Source: Tropicibacter sp. R16_0 (GTDB lineage Bacteria; Pseudomonadota; Alphaproteobacteria; Rhodobacterales; Rhodobacteraceae). Taken from it: a stretch of DNA of 64,000 bases. The stretch is from contig NZ_JAGHRE010000016.1 of the NCBI RefSeq assembly GCF_017743935.1, positions 1-64,000 on the forward strand, given 5' to 3'. A program made the translations under genes and the position numbers. Position 1 is the stretch's first letter, and each line of letters starts with the position of its first letter. The notes beneath the pieces are model-generated. The model was not told the origin of the DNA, made no database searches, and saw nothing but the letters and a program-made list of their open reading frames with translations. Below are positions 10,002 through 18,744 of the stretch, piece after piece.

Positions 10002-10697
10002 ATGACAGACAAAACGCGCATCGCATTAGTGACCGGTGCCAATCGCGGCATCGGCAAAGAAGTTGCGCGCCAACTGGCACAAGATCACGGCGTCCGGGTG
10101 CTTGTTGGCCCGCGCAGCCTGCACAAGGGCGAAGCCGCAGCGCGCGACCTCGGCCCACTTGCAAGGGCCGTGCAACTGGATGTCTCGGATCAGGCGTCGA
10201 TTGACGCAACCTTTGCCAACATAACCCGCACGTTTGGACAGCTGGATATCCTGATCAACAACGCGGGCGTCGACTATGACACCGATCAGCAGATTCAAAG
10301 CGCAGACCTGAACCGGGTGCGACGGGCGTTTGACACCAACCTCTTTGGTCCATGGGCCACGACCATTGCGGCGACCCCCTTGCTCGAACGGTCCGCGCAT
10401 CCGCGCATTATCAACGTCTCATCCGGCGGTGGCGCCTTGACCGGCATGTCCGCAGGCACGCCCGGTTACGGCATTTCAAAGGCCGCATTGAATGCCCTGA
10501 CGATCAAGACAGCCGCCGCGTTGAAGCCCAAGGGTGTCCTGGTCAACGCCGTCTGCCCAGGATGGGTGGCAACCGATATGGGCGGTGGCGGGCGTCCCGT
10601 GCCACAGGGCGCCATGGGCGTGACATGGGCCGCCATGCTGCCCGACACCGGCCCAACCGGCGGCTTCTTTCGCGACGGTCAACCGATCGACTGGTAG
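10002..10697 (+). CDS. Short-chain dehydrogenase/reductase
   Basis: 231 residues with a classical SDR Rossmann fold. The cofactor loop is TGANRGIG (residues 11-18), NNAG follows the third strand region, and the catalytic triad is present as INVSSGGG (Ser) and YGISK (Tyr-x3-Lys). VCPGWVATDMGG is the usual post-catalytic segment. The pattern after the second strand (VGPRSLHKGE) suggests NADPH use. It resembles carbonyl-reductase-like SDRs, but no substrate can be named. A good ribosome site (AGGAGTAGAG) precedes the ATG. Confidence 0.92.
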   Translation: MTDKTRIALVTGANRGIGKEVARQLAQDHGVRVLVGPRSLHKGEAAARDLGPLARAVQLDVSDQASIDATFANITRTFGQLDILINNAGVDYDTDQQIQSADLNRVRRAFDTNLFGPWATTIAATPLLERSAHPRIINVSSGGGALTGMSAGTPGYGISKAALNALTIKTAAALKPKGVLVNAVCPGWVATDMGGGGRPVPQGAMGVTWAAMLPDTGPTGGFFRDGQPIDW

Positions 10698-10794
10698 GCC
10701 CGTTGTGTCTGCGTTTCGGGGCGGACGTGCTGATATTGCCTCTGTTAACCGGGATCGGAACAGCGTATCGCTGCGCGCAGACATTGGGGCAAAC

Positions 10795-11658
10795 ATGATG
10801 ACTGATGCTGTAGGCACTTCCACTCTCGGGAACCGTATTTCTCTGGCGCAAATGGCCGTTGACGTGCTGACCACCGCTGATGGTCGCGCCAAAACGGCCA
10901 AGTCCCGCGCTTATGCCGCGCAGTGGAAAACCGCGCGTGCCGCGGGTGAACCTTTGGAGATCGGACAGGCCACGCCGCCCGAGCATCCTGCCCGCCCTGA
11001 AAAGCCTGACCTGCTCAGCCCTCGCGACGTGCCAAAACGCAAGCCCGGCTCGCCCGCCGGTCGGATCGCCCTGTTGCATGCGGTGGCGCATATCGAGCTG
11101 AACGCAGTTGACCTGCATTGGGACATCATCGCGCGGTTCACGGATGTGCCGATGCCCTTGGGGTTCTACGACGACTGGGTGCAGGCCGCAGATGAGGAAT
11201 CGAACCATTTCAACATGATGTGCGACTGTCTTGAGGCGATGGACAGCCATTACGGCGCGCTGCCCGCCCACGCTGGCATGTGGCGCGCAGCTATCGACAC
11301 CGCCGAAGATTTGCTGGGACGGCTGGCGATTGTCCCTATGGTGTTGGAGGCGCGCGGGCTGGATGTGACCCCCGGCATGATCGACATCTTCAAGAAGGCG
11401 GGCGAGACACAGGCCGTTGGCTGCCTTGAGACCATCTATGCCGAAGAGGTCAGCCATGTGGCCTATGGCTCGAAATGGTTCAATTTCCTGTGCGGGCGCG
11501 ACAACATCGACCCCAAGGAAGAATTTCACAAGCTGGTGCGCCACTACTTCAAGGGCGGGTTGAAGCCACCGTTCAACGAAGAAAAACGCGCGGATGCGGG
11601 ACTGCCACCCGATTTCTACTGGCCTCTGGCGGATCAGTACCCGGCGCATGTTCGGTGA
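10795..11658 (+). CDS. DUF455 ferritin-like protein
   Basis: 287 residues from the ATG at 10795. The ferritin-like DUF455 family is recognised by ALLHAVAHIELNAVDLHWD, DEESNHFNMMCDCLEAMDSHYG, VPMVLEARGLDVTPGMI and IYAEEVSHVAYG. These segments provide E/H-x2-H pairs on four helices, the arrangement of carboxylate-bridged di-iron proteins such as the tRNA hydroxylase MiaE. The function of the family is not established. The frame is open upstream to 10705, but that extension is unlike the family. It is separate from the SDR before it. Confidence 0.86.
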   Translation: MMTDAVGTSTLGNRISLAQMAVDVLTTADGRAKTAKSRAYAAQWKTARAAGEPLEIGQATPPEHPARPEKPDLLSPRDVPKRKPGSPAGRIALLHAVAHIELNAVDLHWDIIARFTDVPMPLGFYDDWVQAADEESNHFNMMCDCLEAMDSHYGALPAHAGMWRAAIDTAEDLLGRLAIVPMVLEARGLDVTPGMIDIFKKAGETQAVGCLETIYAEEVSHVAYGSKWFNFLCGRDNIDPKEEFHKLVRHYFKGGLKPPFNEEKRADAGLPPDFYWPLADQYPAHVR

Positions 11659-11895
11659 TACGCCCCTGCGCGCGCTGACGGTTTTCCGAGGCAGGTCCGG
11701 GGCAACCCTCTGACTCCTTGCGTAAAAACACGCCTCATCGGCAAAAATCCGCTCACCCTCGGCGCGAAACCCCGTCAGATTCGGCCAACTGGTTAACAAA
11801 CTTGCCCAAACGGCCCTGTCTGGTTATTCAGTCGCCCCAAGGCTGACGGTCACTCACCGAAAACGCCGTCAGAGGGGTAAGACAAGGAAAGACGC

Positions 11896-13224
11896 GTGCG
11901 AACACGTCTGGCAATCAAGATTCACGCGTTTCTGGAAAGTGTCTTTCCCGAGCGCCGCCTGTTTCTCAAATCCGACACCGACACCAGGTTCATCCGGCTC
12001 AGGCCGGAAACACAGCTGATCGCCTATGCCGGTGTGACCGTGGTTGTGGCCTGGGCGATTGTGGCGACTGCTATCCTGCTGATGGACAGCATCGGGTCGG
12101 GCAACTTTCGCGAACAGGCCAAACGCGATCAGGTGACCTATCAGGAGCGTCTCAACGCCCTGTCGGATGAACGCGACGCCCGCGCAGTAGAGGCCATCGC
12201 AGCCCAGGAACGGTTCAATGCGGCCCTGGCACAGATCTCGGTCATGCAGTCCGAACTGCTTGAATCCGAAACCCGTCGTCGCGAATTGGAGACCGGCATC
12301 GACGTGATCCAAAGCACGCTGCGCAACACGATGAAAGACCGCGAATCCGCCCGTGACGCGCTGGCACAGCTCGAGGCGCAGAACGAAGACGAAACAGCGG
12401 TCCATCACGTGGCGGCCTCTGCCCCGTTTCAGATGACCTTTATGGCGGATGCACTGGAGCGCACGGCACAGCAGCGCGACCAAGTGATCACCGACGCTCA
12501 GGACGCGCTGGATCAGCGCGACGAATTGGAATTGGAAATCCGCCTGATGCGGGAACAGAACGACCAGATCTTCCGTCAGCTGGAAGAGGCGATGGCCATC
12601 TCGGTCGAGCCACTGGACAAGATGTTCCGCAGTGCAGGCATGCCCACCGACCGCATCATCGAGCAGGTCCGGCGGGGTTACAGCGGTCAGGGCGGTCCGC
12701 TCACCCCTTTATCCCTGAGCACGCGCGGTGAAGAACCCTCGGCTGACGAGGCCCGCGCGAACCAGCTGCTAAGGCAGATGGAGCAGTTGAACCTGTACCG
12801 TATCGCCGCCGAAAAGGCACCCTTTGCCAGCCCGGTACGCGCCGCCGTGCGCTATACCAGCGGCTTTGGCTTCCGCCGCGACCCCAAGACTGGCGGTCGG
12901 CGCATGCACAATGGTTCTGACTTTGCAGGCCCCCACGGCACCGACATCTTTGCGACCGCCGATGGCGTTGTGACGCATGCCGGGTGGCAGTCGGGTTTTG
13001 GGCGCGTGGTCAAAATCCAGCATGCCTTTGGAATTGAGACGCTTTACGCCCATAACACCCGGATTCGCGTGAAGAAGGGTCAAAGGGTCTCGCGCGGGGA
13101 TCATATTGCTGATATGGGTAGCACCGGACGGTCGACTGGCACCCACCTCCATTATGAGGTACGCGTGAACGGAAGACCCGTAAACCCCATGATCTACATC
13201 AAGGCTGCAAGAAATGTTTTCTAA
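11896..13224 (+). CDS. M23 family metallopeptidase with N-terminal coiled coil
   Basis: 442 residues from a GTG at 11896 (AAGGAAAG ribosome site). A short cytoplasmic N-terminus is followed by one transmembrane helix (about 48-68), a long coiled coil (about 75-240, rich in E, Q, R, L) and a C-terminal LytM/M23 domain. Zinc ligands are visible in HNGSD (H-x3-D) and HLHYE, with AHNTRI nearby, so it should be an active peptidoglycan endopeptidase in the periplasm. The layout matches coiled-coil LytM proteins involved in cell shape or division. Its 3' end overlaps the bactofilin gene by 11 nt; M23-bactofilin pairs are a known shape-control module in Proteobacteria. Confidence 0.93.
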   Translation: MRTRLAIKIHAFLESVFPERRLFLKSDTDTRFIRLRPETQLIAYAGVTVVVAWAIVATAILLMDSIGSGNFREQAKRDQVTYQERLNALSDERDARAVEAIAAQERFNAALAQISVMQSELLESETRRRELETGIDVIQSTLRNTMKDRESARDALAQLEAQNEDETAVHHVAASAPFQMTFMADALERTAQQRDQVITDAQDALDQRDELELEIRLMREQNDQIFRQLEEAMAISVEPLDKMFRSAGMPTDRIIEQVRRGYSGQGGPLTPLSLSTRGEEPSADEARANQLLRQMEQLNLYRIAAEKAPFASPVRAAVRYTSGFGFRRDPKTGGRRMHNGSDFAGPHGTDIFATADGVVTHAGWQSGFGRVVKIQHAFGIETLYAHNTRIRVKKGQRVSRGDHIADMGSTGRSTGTHLHYEVRVNGRPVNPMIYIKAARNVF

Positions 13225-13735
13225 GAGCAAAATCAACGAGCCGGGTGCAAAGGCCCCCGAAGCTGCCGCCAAGCCGGCGGCCCCGACGTCTGCACCGGCA
13301 GCGCCTGCCCAGAGCGATTTCAAAGCCAGCGCCCCCAAAGCCAAGCCGCCCGCATCGGTCCTTTCGTCGGACCTGCATATCACCGGCAACCTGAAGACCA
13401 CCGGTGACATCCAGGTCGAAGGCACCGTCGAAGGCGACATCCGCGCGCATCTGCTGACCATCGGCGAAAGCGCAACAATCAAAGGCGAAGTGACCGCAGA
13501 TGACGTGGTGATCAATGGCCGTATCGTGGGTCGTGTACGTGGCCTCAAGGTGCGCCTGACCTCGACCGCGCGCGTCGAAGGCGACATCATCCACAAGACC
13601 ATCGCGATCGAAAGCGGCGCCCACTTCGAAGGTTCCGTACAGCGCCAGGACGATCCGCTGAACCCTGGCCGCGCCGCCAAGCCAGCCGCCAACCCGGCAG
13701 CAGCGCCTGCAGCAGCCCCGGCCGAAAGCAAATAA
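13214..13735 (+). CDS. Bactofilin (polymer-forming cytoskeletal protein)
   Basis: 173 residues. The central domain (about 45-140) has the repetitive short beta-strand pattern of bactofilins: SDLHITGNLKTTGDIQVEGTVEGDI, LTIGESATIKGEVTADDVVINGRIVGRVRGLKVRL, EGDIIHKTIAIESGAHFEG. It is flanked by Ala/Pro/Lys-rich disordered tails at both ends, as in known family members. Bactofilins self-assemble on the membrane and recruit peptidoglycan enzymes; the overlapping upstream M23 gene is the obvious partner. An intrinsic terminator follows. Confidence 0.93.
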   Translation: MFSKSKINEPGAKAPEAAAKPAAPTSAPAAPAQSDFKASAPKAKPPASVLSSDLHITGNLKTTGDIQVEGTVEGDIRAHLLTIGESATIKGEVTADDVVINGRIVGRVRGLKVRLTSTARVEGDIIHKTIAIESGAHFEGSVQRQDDPLNPGRAAKPAANPAAAPAAAPAESK

Positions 13736-13767
13736 TCTCGCGTCCATTTCGCGGATCAAGCAAAATG

Positions 13768-13801
13768 CGCCGATGCGGGGGTTCCGTGTCGGCGTTTTTT
13801 T
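13768..13801 (+). terminator. Intrinsic terminator after the M23-bactofilin operon
   Basis: CGCCGA (13768-13773) pairs with TCGGCG (13789-13794), and inner bases extend the stem around a GGG-rich loop. Seven T follow. Confidence 0.85.
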
Positions 13802-13932
13802 ATGCGTATCACGTGCCAGATTCGCGGAATTTGCCTGTAACCCCTTCCCTCTTCGGCGGAATTCCGCACAATGGCGACCATGCAGCCCCTGCAAAATGCA
13901 TGCGCGGCAGCACTCATATCTAGGGGATCACA

Positions 13933-14259
13933 ATGAAACGCATTTTGCTTGGGGCAGCACTGGCCGCACTCACCTTTGGCTCGGCAGCTGTCGCCGAAGA
14001 TCTGGAGTTCTTTCTGATCAACGAGTCCAGCGCGGACCTGATCGGCTTCAACGTCAGCGCAGCCACCTCTGACGCATGGGAAGACAACCTGCTCGAAGGC
14101 GGCTACCTCGCGCCAGGCTATGAGATCGGCGTCGTGATCGCTGATGGTCTGAGCACCTGCATCTATGACATCCGCGGCGAATTCTCGGACGGGGGCGAGT
14201 TCGAGGATTACGGCCTCGATCTGTGTGATCTGGGATCCTACACCTTCACCGACGGCTAA
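13933..14259 (+). CDS. Small secreted protein, unknown function
   Basis: 108 residues. A clear signal peptide (MKRILLGAALAALTFGSAAVA, cleavage likely after AVA at about 21) is followed by an acidic mature domain with two cysteines (CIYDIRGEF and LDLCDLG) that could form one disulfide. The sequence after cleavage (EDLEFFLINESSADLIGFNVS) resembles small periplasmic proteins of unknown role. No motif gives a function. It is close to, and convergent with, an interrupted minus-strand gene that also encodes a secreted cysteine-containing protein. Confidence 0.7.
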   Translation: MKRILLGAALAALTFGSAAVAEDLEFFLINESSADLIGFNVSAATSDAWEDNLLEGGYLAPGYEIGVVIADGLSTCIYDIRGEFSDGGEFEDYGLDLCDLGSYTFTDG

Positions 14260-14264
14260 ATCAG

Positions 14265-14645
14265 TCAAAACCGGGCGTAACGCTCGAGATCAACGGTCTG
14301 GCCGGACAGTGGGCAATGGACCCGGTTCGGCCAGTCGTTCGACGGGGTGCAGCTTTGACGCGCGCCCAATGGGTCTATGCGGAACCGTCCGTTCTGACCA
14401 ATCATCACGCGATATCGAAATTGCTCAAGCGCCGGGTCTGCAAAAGGCAGAACCTCGGTCAGCGGCAAATCGTGTTCGCCACAGATCGCTTCAACGACCT
14501 CGACACCGGTGGCCTTGTAGAGTTGCGCGCTGCGCTCTTACTGCATCGCGCATTCCACCCAACCATCGGTTTCCGTGACCTGCATCTGCAGCTCTCCGTC
14601 TGCGGACAGGGTCAGGGCCAGCAAAGCAATTTTCAGCATGTTCAT
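14265..14645 (-). pseudogene. Small exported protein gene interrupted by an in-frame stop
   Basis: On the minus strand an ATG at 14645 opens MNMLKIALLALTLS (a signal-peptide-like start) and runs about 35 codons to a TAA at 14540-14538. The same frame then continues without further stops as ERSAQLYKATGVEVVEAIC and on to a TGA at 14265, for 127 codons in total. The downstream part is protein-like, with three cysteines and a YRVMIGQNGRFRIDP segment, so a single substitution appears to have broken one secreted protein. A sequencing error would look the same. No family is recognised. A shorter downstream ORF from an ATG at 14468 is possible but would lack the signal. Confidence 0.5.
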
Positions 14646-14755
14646 TCGCCATCAAACAGGGGCAGGAGCGCGCCGTGCGCGTCCTTGATTGCTACCTGAC
14701 GAAAAGCTGGGTGGTCTGTGTCTCGGCTACTTCATTCCGGAGCCGTTGGCGAGGG

Positions 14756-15715
14756 TTATTTCAACATCCACTGACCATTGGGCCAGAATGCGTGATAGGC
14801 AAAGGCAAACATGACATCGTGCGGCAGATCCCGCCCCTGCCCGTCTGTGACGCGAATGCTGCCCACGTCCTTGCCACGTGAAATGCGGCCCGTGTCCAGT
14901 GCCGACGCCTGACCGGCAGTCCAGGTCAGTACAACACCGGCCTCGCGCAGTTCAGGGGTATCGCGCAGCCTGGACACCGGCCAAGCGCGATCGCCCACCC
15001 GCACCACACGCGCAAGCGGCGGGATGCCATGGGGTGGAAGCTCACCGTTATAGAGGAACGGTTTGCTCAGGCTGTCGTAGCCCTCATAGGGGTTGCGGCC
15101 ATAGGACCGGTTGTAGCTGGGTTGCGCCATCACCAGGCCCTGCGGATTGCGCGCCTTGTACTCGGCCCAGCTTTCCATCCAGGTCGGCAGCGCCCTCAAT
15201 TGGGTTCCGTTCAGCTCTCCGACAATGGCCGTGCCAATGGCCTGCTGCCACCAGCTTTGGGTTTCGCGGTCATACATCACCATGTCAGAGTTACGCAGCT
15301 TGCCCGAGACACCAAAGCTCAGCTCTTGCCCCCTGACCCGCCTGTCGAATGTGATTCCGGAGTTGCAGAGCGGGCAGAAGGTCACCGCCACGGGGACACC
15401 GCCCACACTGTCGTTCACGATCTCATGCCACATCAGGTAGCGGATCGGATAAGCGCGCGGCTCGACCCCGTCGATTTCAACCGTGATCACCGGCTCGCGG
15501 TCTTTGATACGGCGTTCATCCTCTGCGCGCAGGAAGCTGGGGTTGCTCAGGGCCGGTATACCATCCTTGGGCGGGCCGCCTGACAGGATCTCTCCCCAGT
15601 TCTTGACGCTCGTGCGCGAAAAATCGGTATCCGGCCATTCGCTGCGCCAGAACTCAGGGCTGGCCAGAACTGTGGTCGCGATCACAGAGAAGAGGAATAC
15701 AAACAGTCCGCGCAT
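14756..15715 (-). CDS. DUF3179 domain-containing exported protein
   Basis: 319 residues with an N-terminal signal peptide (MRGLFVFLFSVIATTVLA). The DUF3179 block is plain: ERRIKDREPVITVEIDGVEPRAYPIRYLMWHEIVNDSVGG, then the TFCPLCNSG motif with two cysteines, RNSDMVMYDRETQSWWQQ, and HAFWPNGQWM at the C-terminus. The family is periplasmic or outer-membrane-associated and of unknown function; the C-P-L-C pair suggests metal or redox chemistry. It stands alone. Confidence 0.9.
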   Translation of the reverse strand: MRGLFVFLFSVIATTVLASPEFWRSEWPDTDFSRTSVKNWGEILSGGPPKDGIPALSNPSFLRAEDERRIKDREPVITVEIDGVEPRAYPIRYLMWHEIVNDSVGGVPVAVTFCPLCNSGITFDRRVRGQELSFGVSGKLRNSDMVMYDRETQSWWQQAIGTAIVGELNGTQLRALPTWMESWAEYKARNPQGLVMAQPSYNRSYGRNPYEGYDSLSKPFLYNGELPPHGIPPLARVVRVGDRAWPVSRLRDTPELREAGVVLTWTAGQASALDTGRISRGKDVGSIRVTDGQGRDLPHDVMFAFAYHAFWPNGQWMLK

Positions 15716-15802
15716 GGGTCACACAATCAAAGTGTTTCGACGCGGAAAGTCTGTCGGCCCAAGGGGCAGCTGAACAGCCCCTTACACGCAATTTTGACCA
15801 AA

Positions 15803-15833
15803 GGTGCGGTGCCCCGGACATGCGGGGCACCGC
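15803..15833 (-). terminator. Terminator hairpin after the periplasmic cyclophilin gene
   Basis: GCGGTGCCCCG (15806-15816) and CGGGGCACCGC (15823-15833) form a perfect 11-bp stem. On the minus strand it is followed by ACCTTTGG, a weak U tract. It begins 9 nt beyond the cyclophilin stop. Confidence 0.6.
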
Positions 15834-15841
15834 GCAAAGCA

Positions 15842-16390
15842 TCACTCGGTCACGGTGACCTTTTTCATCACGTCCGGTTGCCCGATCACGGAACCGTTCT
15901 GGCCTTTGCCGCGCTTGATCTGGTCGACAACGTCCATGCCGCCGGTGACCTTGCCCACAACGGTGTATTGACCGTTCAGGAAATGGCCCGGATCGAACAT
16001 GATGAAGAACTGCGAGTTGGCGCTGTTGGGGTTCTGCGACCGCGCCATACCCACGACACCACGATCAAACGGGATGTCCGAGAACTCGGCCGGCAGGTCC
16101 GGGCGGCTGGAGCCGCCACGACCAGCAGCCGCCATGTTTCCCCCAAGCTTGCCAAACTCGACATCGCCCGTCTGCGCCATGAAACCTTCGATCACGCGGT
16201 GAAACACCACGCCGTCATACTGCCCCTCAGCCGCCAGGGCTGCGATCTGTTCCACGTGCTTGGGTGCCACGTCTTCCAACAGGTCGACGGTGATCGTGCC
16301 ATTGGCGCCTTCACCTTCGACCTCGATCTGTAAACCGGTGGCCAGCGCGGGGCTGGCCATCAGTGCAAAGACAGCTGCCAGTTTACGCAT
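15842..16390 (-). CDS. Periplasmic peptidyl-prolyl cis-trans isomerase (cyclophilin)
   Basis: 182 residues from the ATG at 16390, including a signal peptide (MRKLAAVFALMASPALA). The cyclophilin core includes VVFHRVIEGFMAQTGD, NSANSQFFIMFDPGHFLNGQYTVVGKV and GVVGMARSQNPNSA, which hold the catalytic Arg (FHRV) and the substrate-binding Phe/Gln. It accelerates proline isomerisation during envelope protein folding. A further in-frame TTG at 16399 is an unlikely start. Its start overlaps the stop of the cytosolic cyclophilin gene by 8 nt, so the two are translationally coupled. Confidence 0.93.
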   Translation of the reverse strand: MRKLAAVFALMASPALATGLQIEVEGEGANGTITVDLLEDVAPKHVEQIAALAAEGQYDGVVFHRVIEGFMAQTGDVEFGKLGGNMAAAGRGGSSRPDLPAEFSDIPFDRGVVGMARSQNPNSANSQFFIMFDPGHFLNGQYTVVGKVTGGMDVVDQIKRGKGQNGSVIGQPDVMKKVTVTE

Positions 16391-16889
16391 CTGCGGCAAC
16401 CTTGACGCTGATCATGCGGTCGGGGCTTGCAGGCGGCTCGCCGCGCACGATGGCGTCGACATGCTCCATGCCTTCGATCACGCGGCCGTAAACGGTGTAC
16501 TGGCCGTTCAGGAAGTGGTTGTCCTTGAAGTTGATGAAGAACTGCGAGTTGGCGCTGTCTGGGTTCGCGGAACGGGCCGCGCCCAGGGTGCCGCGATCAT
16601 GGGGCAGCTTCGAGAACTCGGCCGGCAGGTTCGGCAGCGACGACCCGCCGGTGCCCGCCATGCGCAGGTTGAACCCGTCTTCCATGTCGCCGTGCTGCAC
16701 GTCGCCGGTCTGCGCCATGAAGCCGTCGATCACACGGTGAAAGGCCACGTTGTCATACTCGCCTGCGCGCGCCAGCTCTTTCATCCGCTCGGCATGCTTG
16801 GGTGCCACATCGGGCAGCAGCTCGATGACGACATTGCCGCCCTTCAGCTCGACGATGACGGTGTTTTCTGGATCCTTGATCTCGGCCAT
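16383..16889 (-). CDS. ppiB: Cytosolic peptidyl-prolyl cis-trans isomerase (cyclophilin)
   Basis: 168 residues with no signal peptide (MAEIKDPENTVIVELKGG). It carries the cyclophilin motifs VAFHRVIDGFMAQTGD, NSQFFINFKDNHFLNGQYTVYGRV and LGAARSANPDSANS. The ATG at 16889 is preceded by AGGAGGG, an excellent ribosome site. It is the first gene of a two-gene operon with the exported paralogue, so one promoter supplies isomerase to cytoplasm and periplasm. The tandem probably arose by duplication. Confidence 0.93.
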   Translation of the reverse strand: MAEIKDPENTVIVELKGGNVVIELLPDVAPKHAERMKELARAGEYDNVAFHRVIDGFMAQTGDVQHGDMEDGFNLRMAGTGGSSLPNLPAEFSKLPHDRGTLGAARSANPDSANSQFFINFKDNHFLNGQYTVYGRVIEGMEHVDAIVRGEPPASPDRMISVKVAADA

Positions 16890-17021
16890 TGGGCCCTCCT
16901 GTAGCAAGTTGTTGGGCGAATACCTAAGCGCCCCCTGACCGAATGCCAAGTCGCGCATTGACCTGAGGGCGGATTCCGGGGAAAGAGCACGCAGATTTGT
17001 TGATTTCACGCGGAGCACATG

Positions 17022-18218
17022 ATGGCCTGGAAAACACTCGACGACATGGATCTGAACGGCAAGCGCGTTTTGGTGCGCGTGGACATCAACGTACCGATCG
17101 TGGATGGCGTCGTGACCGACTCGACCCGCATCCGCCGCATCGCCCCTACTGTGCGCGACATCCTGGCCGCTGGGGGCCGTCCGATCCTGTTGGCGCACTT
17201 TGGTCGTCCGGGTGGGGAACGCCGCGAGAACCTGTCGCTGAACCAACTGGTGCCAACGCTGGAGCGCGCGTTTGAAACCAAAGTGCTGTTTGCCGCCGAT
17301 TGTGTTGGTGCCGAGGCCGAACTGGCCGCCGAATTGCTTCAGCCCGGCGAGGTTCTGCTGCTGGAGAACACCCGGTTTCACGCCTCGGAAACCAAGAACG
17401 ACCCTGACCTGGCCGCTGGCATGGCGCGTCTTGGTGACGTGTACTGCAACGACGCCTTTTCCGCCGCGCACCGCGCGCATTCCTCGACCGAGGCGCTTGC
17501 CCGCTTGTTGCCCGCCTGTGCCGGCCGCCTGATGCAGGCCGAGCTTGAGGCACTGGAAAGCGCGCTTGGTCAACCCGAGCGCCCGGTGACAGCCGTTGTT
17601 GGCGGGGCCAAGGTCTCGACCAAGCTGGAATTGCTGAGCAACCTGATCGAAAAGGTGGACTACCTGGTGATCGGTGGCGGCATGGCCAACACCTTTCTGG
17701 TCGCCAAGGGCATGGGCGTCGGCAAATCGCTGGCCGAGCGTATCATGAAGGATACCGCGGCAGAGATCATCGAAAAAGCCGAAGGTCTGGGATGTCAGAT
17801 CATCCTGCCCAGCGATATCGTCGTCGCCGAGACCTTTGCAAGCCACGCCCCGCATCAGGTGCTGCCCGCCGATCAATGCCCCGAGGAGGGCATGATCCTG
17901 GACGCAGGTCCCGACAGCGTTGCGCGCATCACCGAAATCTTCGGCCAAAGCAAGACCGTGATCTGGAACGGCCCCCTGGGCGCGTTCGAGTTGGAGCCCT
18001 TTGACGCGGCGACCAATTCAGCTGCGTTGAAAGCGGCCGCGATGACCCGCGCCGGGCAACTGACATCGGTCGCGGGCGGTGGTGACACTGTGGCGGCCCT
18101 GAATGCTTCGGGTGCGGCTGGCGACTTCTCGTATATCTCAACCGCGGGTGGTGCCTTCCTGGAATGGATGGAAGGCAAGACCCTTCCGGGGGTTGCCGCC
18201 CTGGATCAGGCAGGCTGA
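17022..18218 (+). CDS. pgk: Phosphoglycerate kinase
   Basis: 398 residues. It converts 1,3-bisphosphoglycerate and ADP to 3-phosphoglycerate and ATP, a reversible step in glycolysis and gluconeogenesis. Signatures include [13 protein letters not shown] and the basic patch [13 protein letters not shown] in the N-domain, [40 protein letters not shown] in the hinge/C-domain, and [12 protein letters not shown] with GGGDTVAAL near the end (nucleotide binding). Two adjacent ATGs (17019 and 17022) are possible; the second has better spacing to GGAG. Confidence 0.97.
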   Translation: MAWKTLDDMDLNGKRVLVRVDINVPIVDGVVTDSTRIRRIAPTVRDILAAGGRPILLAHFGRPGGERRENLSLNQLVPTLERAFETKVLFAADCVGAEAELAAELLQPGEVLLLENTRFHASETKNDPDLAAGMARLGDVYCNDAFSAAHRAHSSTEALARLLPACAGRLMQAELEALESALGQPERPVTAVVGGAKVSTKLELLSNLIEKVDYLVIGGGMANTFLVAKGMGVGKSLAERIMKDTAAEIIEKAEGLGCQIILPSDIVVAETFASHAPHQVLPADQCPEEGMILDAGPDSVARITEIFGQSKTVIWNGPLGAFELEPFDAATNSAALKAAAMTRAGQLTSVAGGGDTVAALNASGAAGDFSYISTAGGAFLEWMEGKTLPGVAALDQAG

Positions 18219-18245
18219 GCCACACAACCTTAACGGCTGAAATCA

Positions 18246-18277
18246 TTGTGAATTCCCTGCATTTTGGGGATTCACAA
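18246..18277. other. Hairpin between pgk and ftsB
   Basis: TTGTGAAT-TCCC and GGGG-ATTCACAA form a 12-bp stem with one G-T pair around an 8-nt loop. There is no T run after it, so it is not a standard intrinsic terminator. It could stabilise the pgk mRNA 3' end or be an operator in the ftsB promoter. Two GANTC sites (18269-18273 and 18282-18286) sit on and just after its right arm. Confidence 0.5.
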
Positions 18278-18357
18278 GGTGATTCGCCTGTGCCATACTG
18301 CAAAACAGACGCCCACCAAGGGTGCGAGCAGAATAAATCCAGAGGCAGGACAACGGC

Positions 18358-18657
18358 GTGCCCCGTTCCAACAGACCCAGTTTTGGTGCATTGATCTTTT
18401 TCGCAGTGGCGTTTGCCCTGGGCACTTATTTCACCTTTGCCGCCGTGCAAGGGGATTTCGGGCTGTTCCGCAGGGCCGAGATCGCGGCCGAGGCCGACGC
18501 CCTGTCGCGTGATCTGGATCGGCTGAATGCCGAGATTGATCAGATGGGCAACCTGACCCTGCGCCTGTCGGACAGCTATCTGGATCTTGATCTTCTGGAC
18601 CAACAGGCCCGCTCGGTCCTAGGCCTGCTGCGAGCCGACGAGATCGTCATCCGCTAG
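18358..18657 (+). CDS. ftsB: Septum formation initiator FtsB/DivIC family protein
   Basis: 99 residues from a GTG at 18358. One N-terminal transmembrane helix (about 10-28) is followed by a leucine-zipper coiled coil (AEIAAEADALSRDLDRLNAEIDQMGNLTLRL) and a short C-terminal segment ending in LGLLRADEIVIR. This is the small FtsB/DivIC layout, the divisome component that with FtsL and FtsQ activates septal peptidoglycan synthesis. Location between pgk and the pdh operon is typical for the group. The ribosome site is weak. Confidence 0.85.
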   Translation: MPRSNRPSFGALIFFAVAFALGTYFTFAAVQGDFGLFRRAEIAAEADALSRDLDRLNAEIDQMGNLTLRLSDSYLDLDLLDQQARSVLGLLRADEIVIR

Positions 18658-18744
18658 ACCTTTCGCACATTTCCCAAGCAGATTTCAGCGCGACTTTCCC
18701 CCGCGTCACAATTTCACTCGCCTTGTGATGGGAAATGCTCTATT

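Noticed and set aside
14538-14540. Programmed stop-codon read-through or recoding at the TAA in the interrupted gene.
   Set aside because: TAA is the least permissive stop, no downstream structure is evident, and all other genes use standard stops; mutation or sequence error is simpler.
16391-16399. TTG start giving a three-residue longer periplasmic cyclophilin.
   Set aside because: The ATG at 16390 gives a normal signal peptide and the coupling overlap; the TTG is upstream of that and without a ribosome site.
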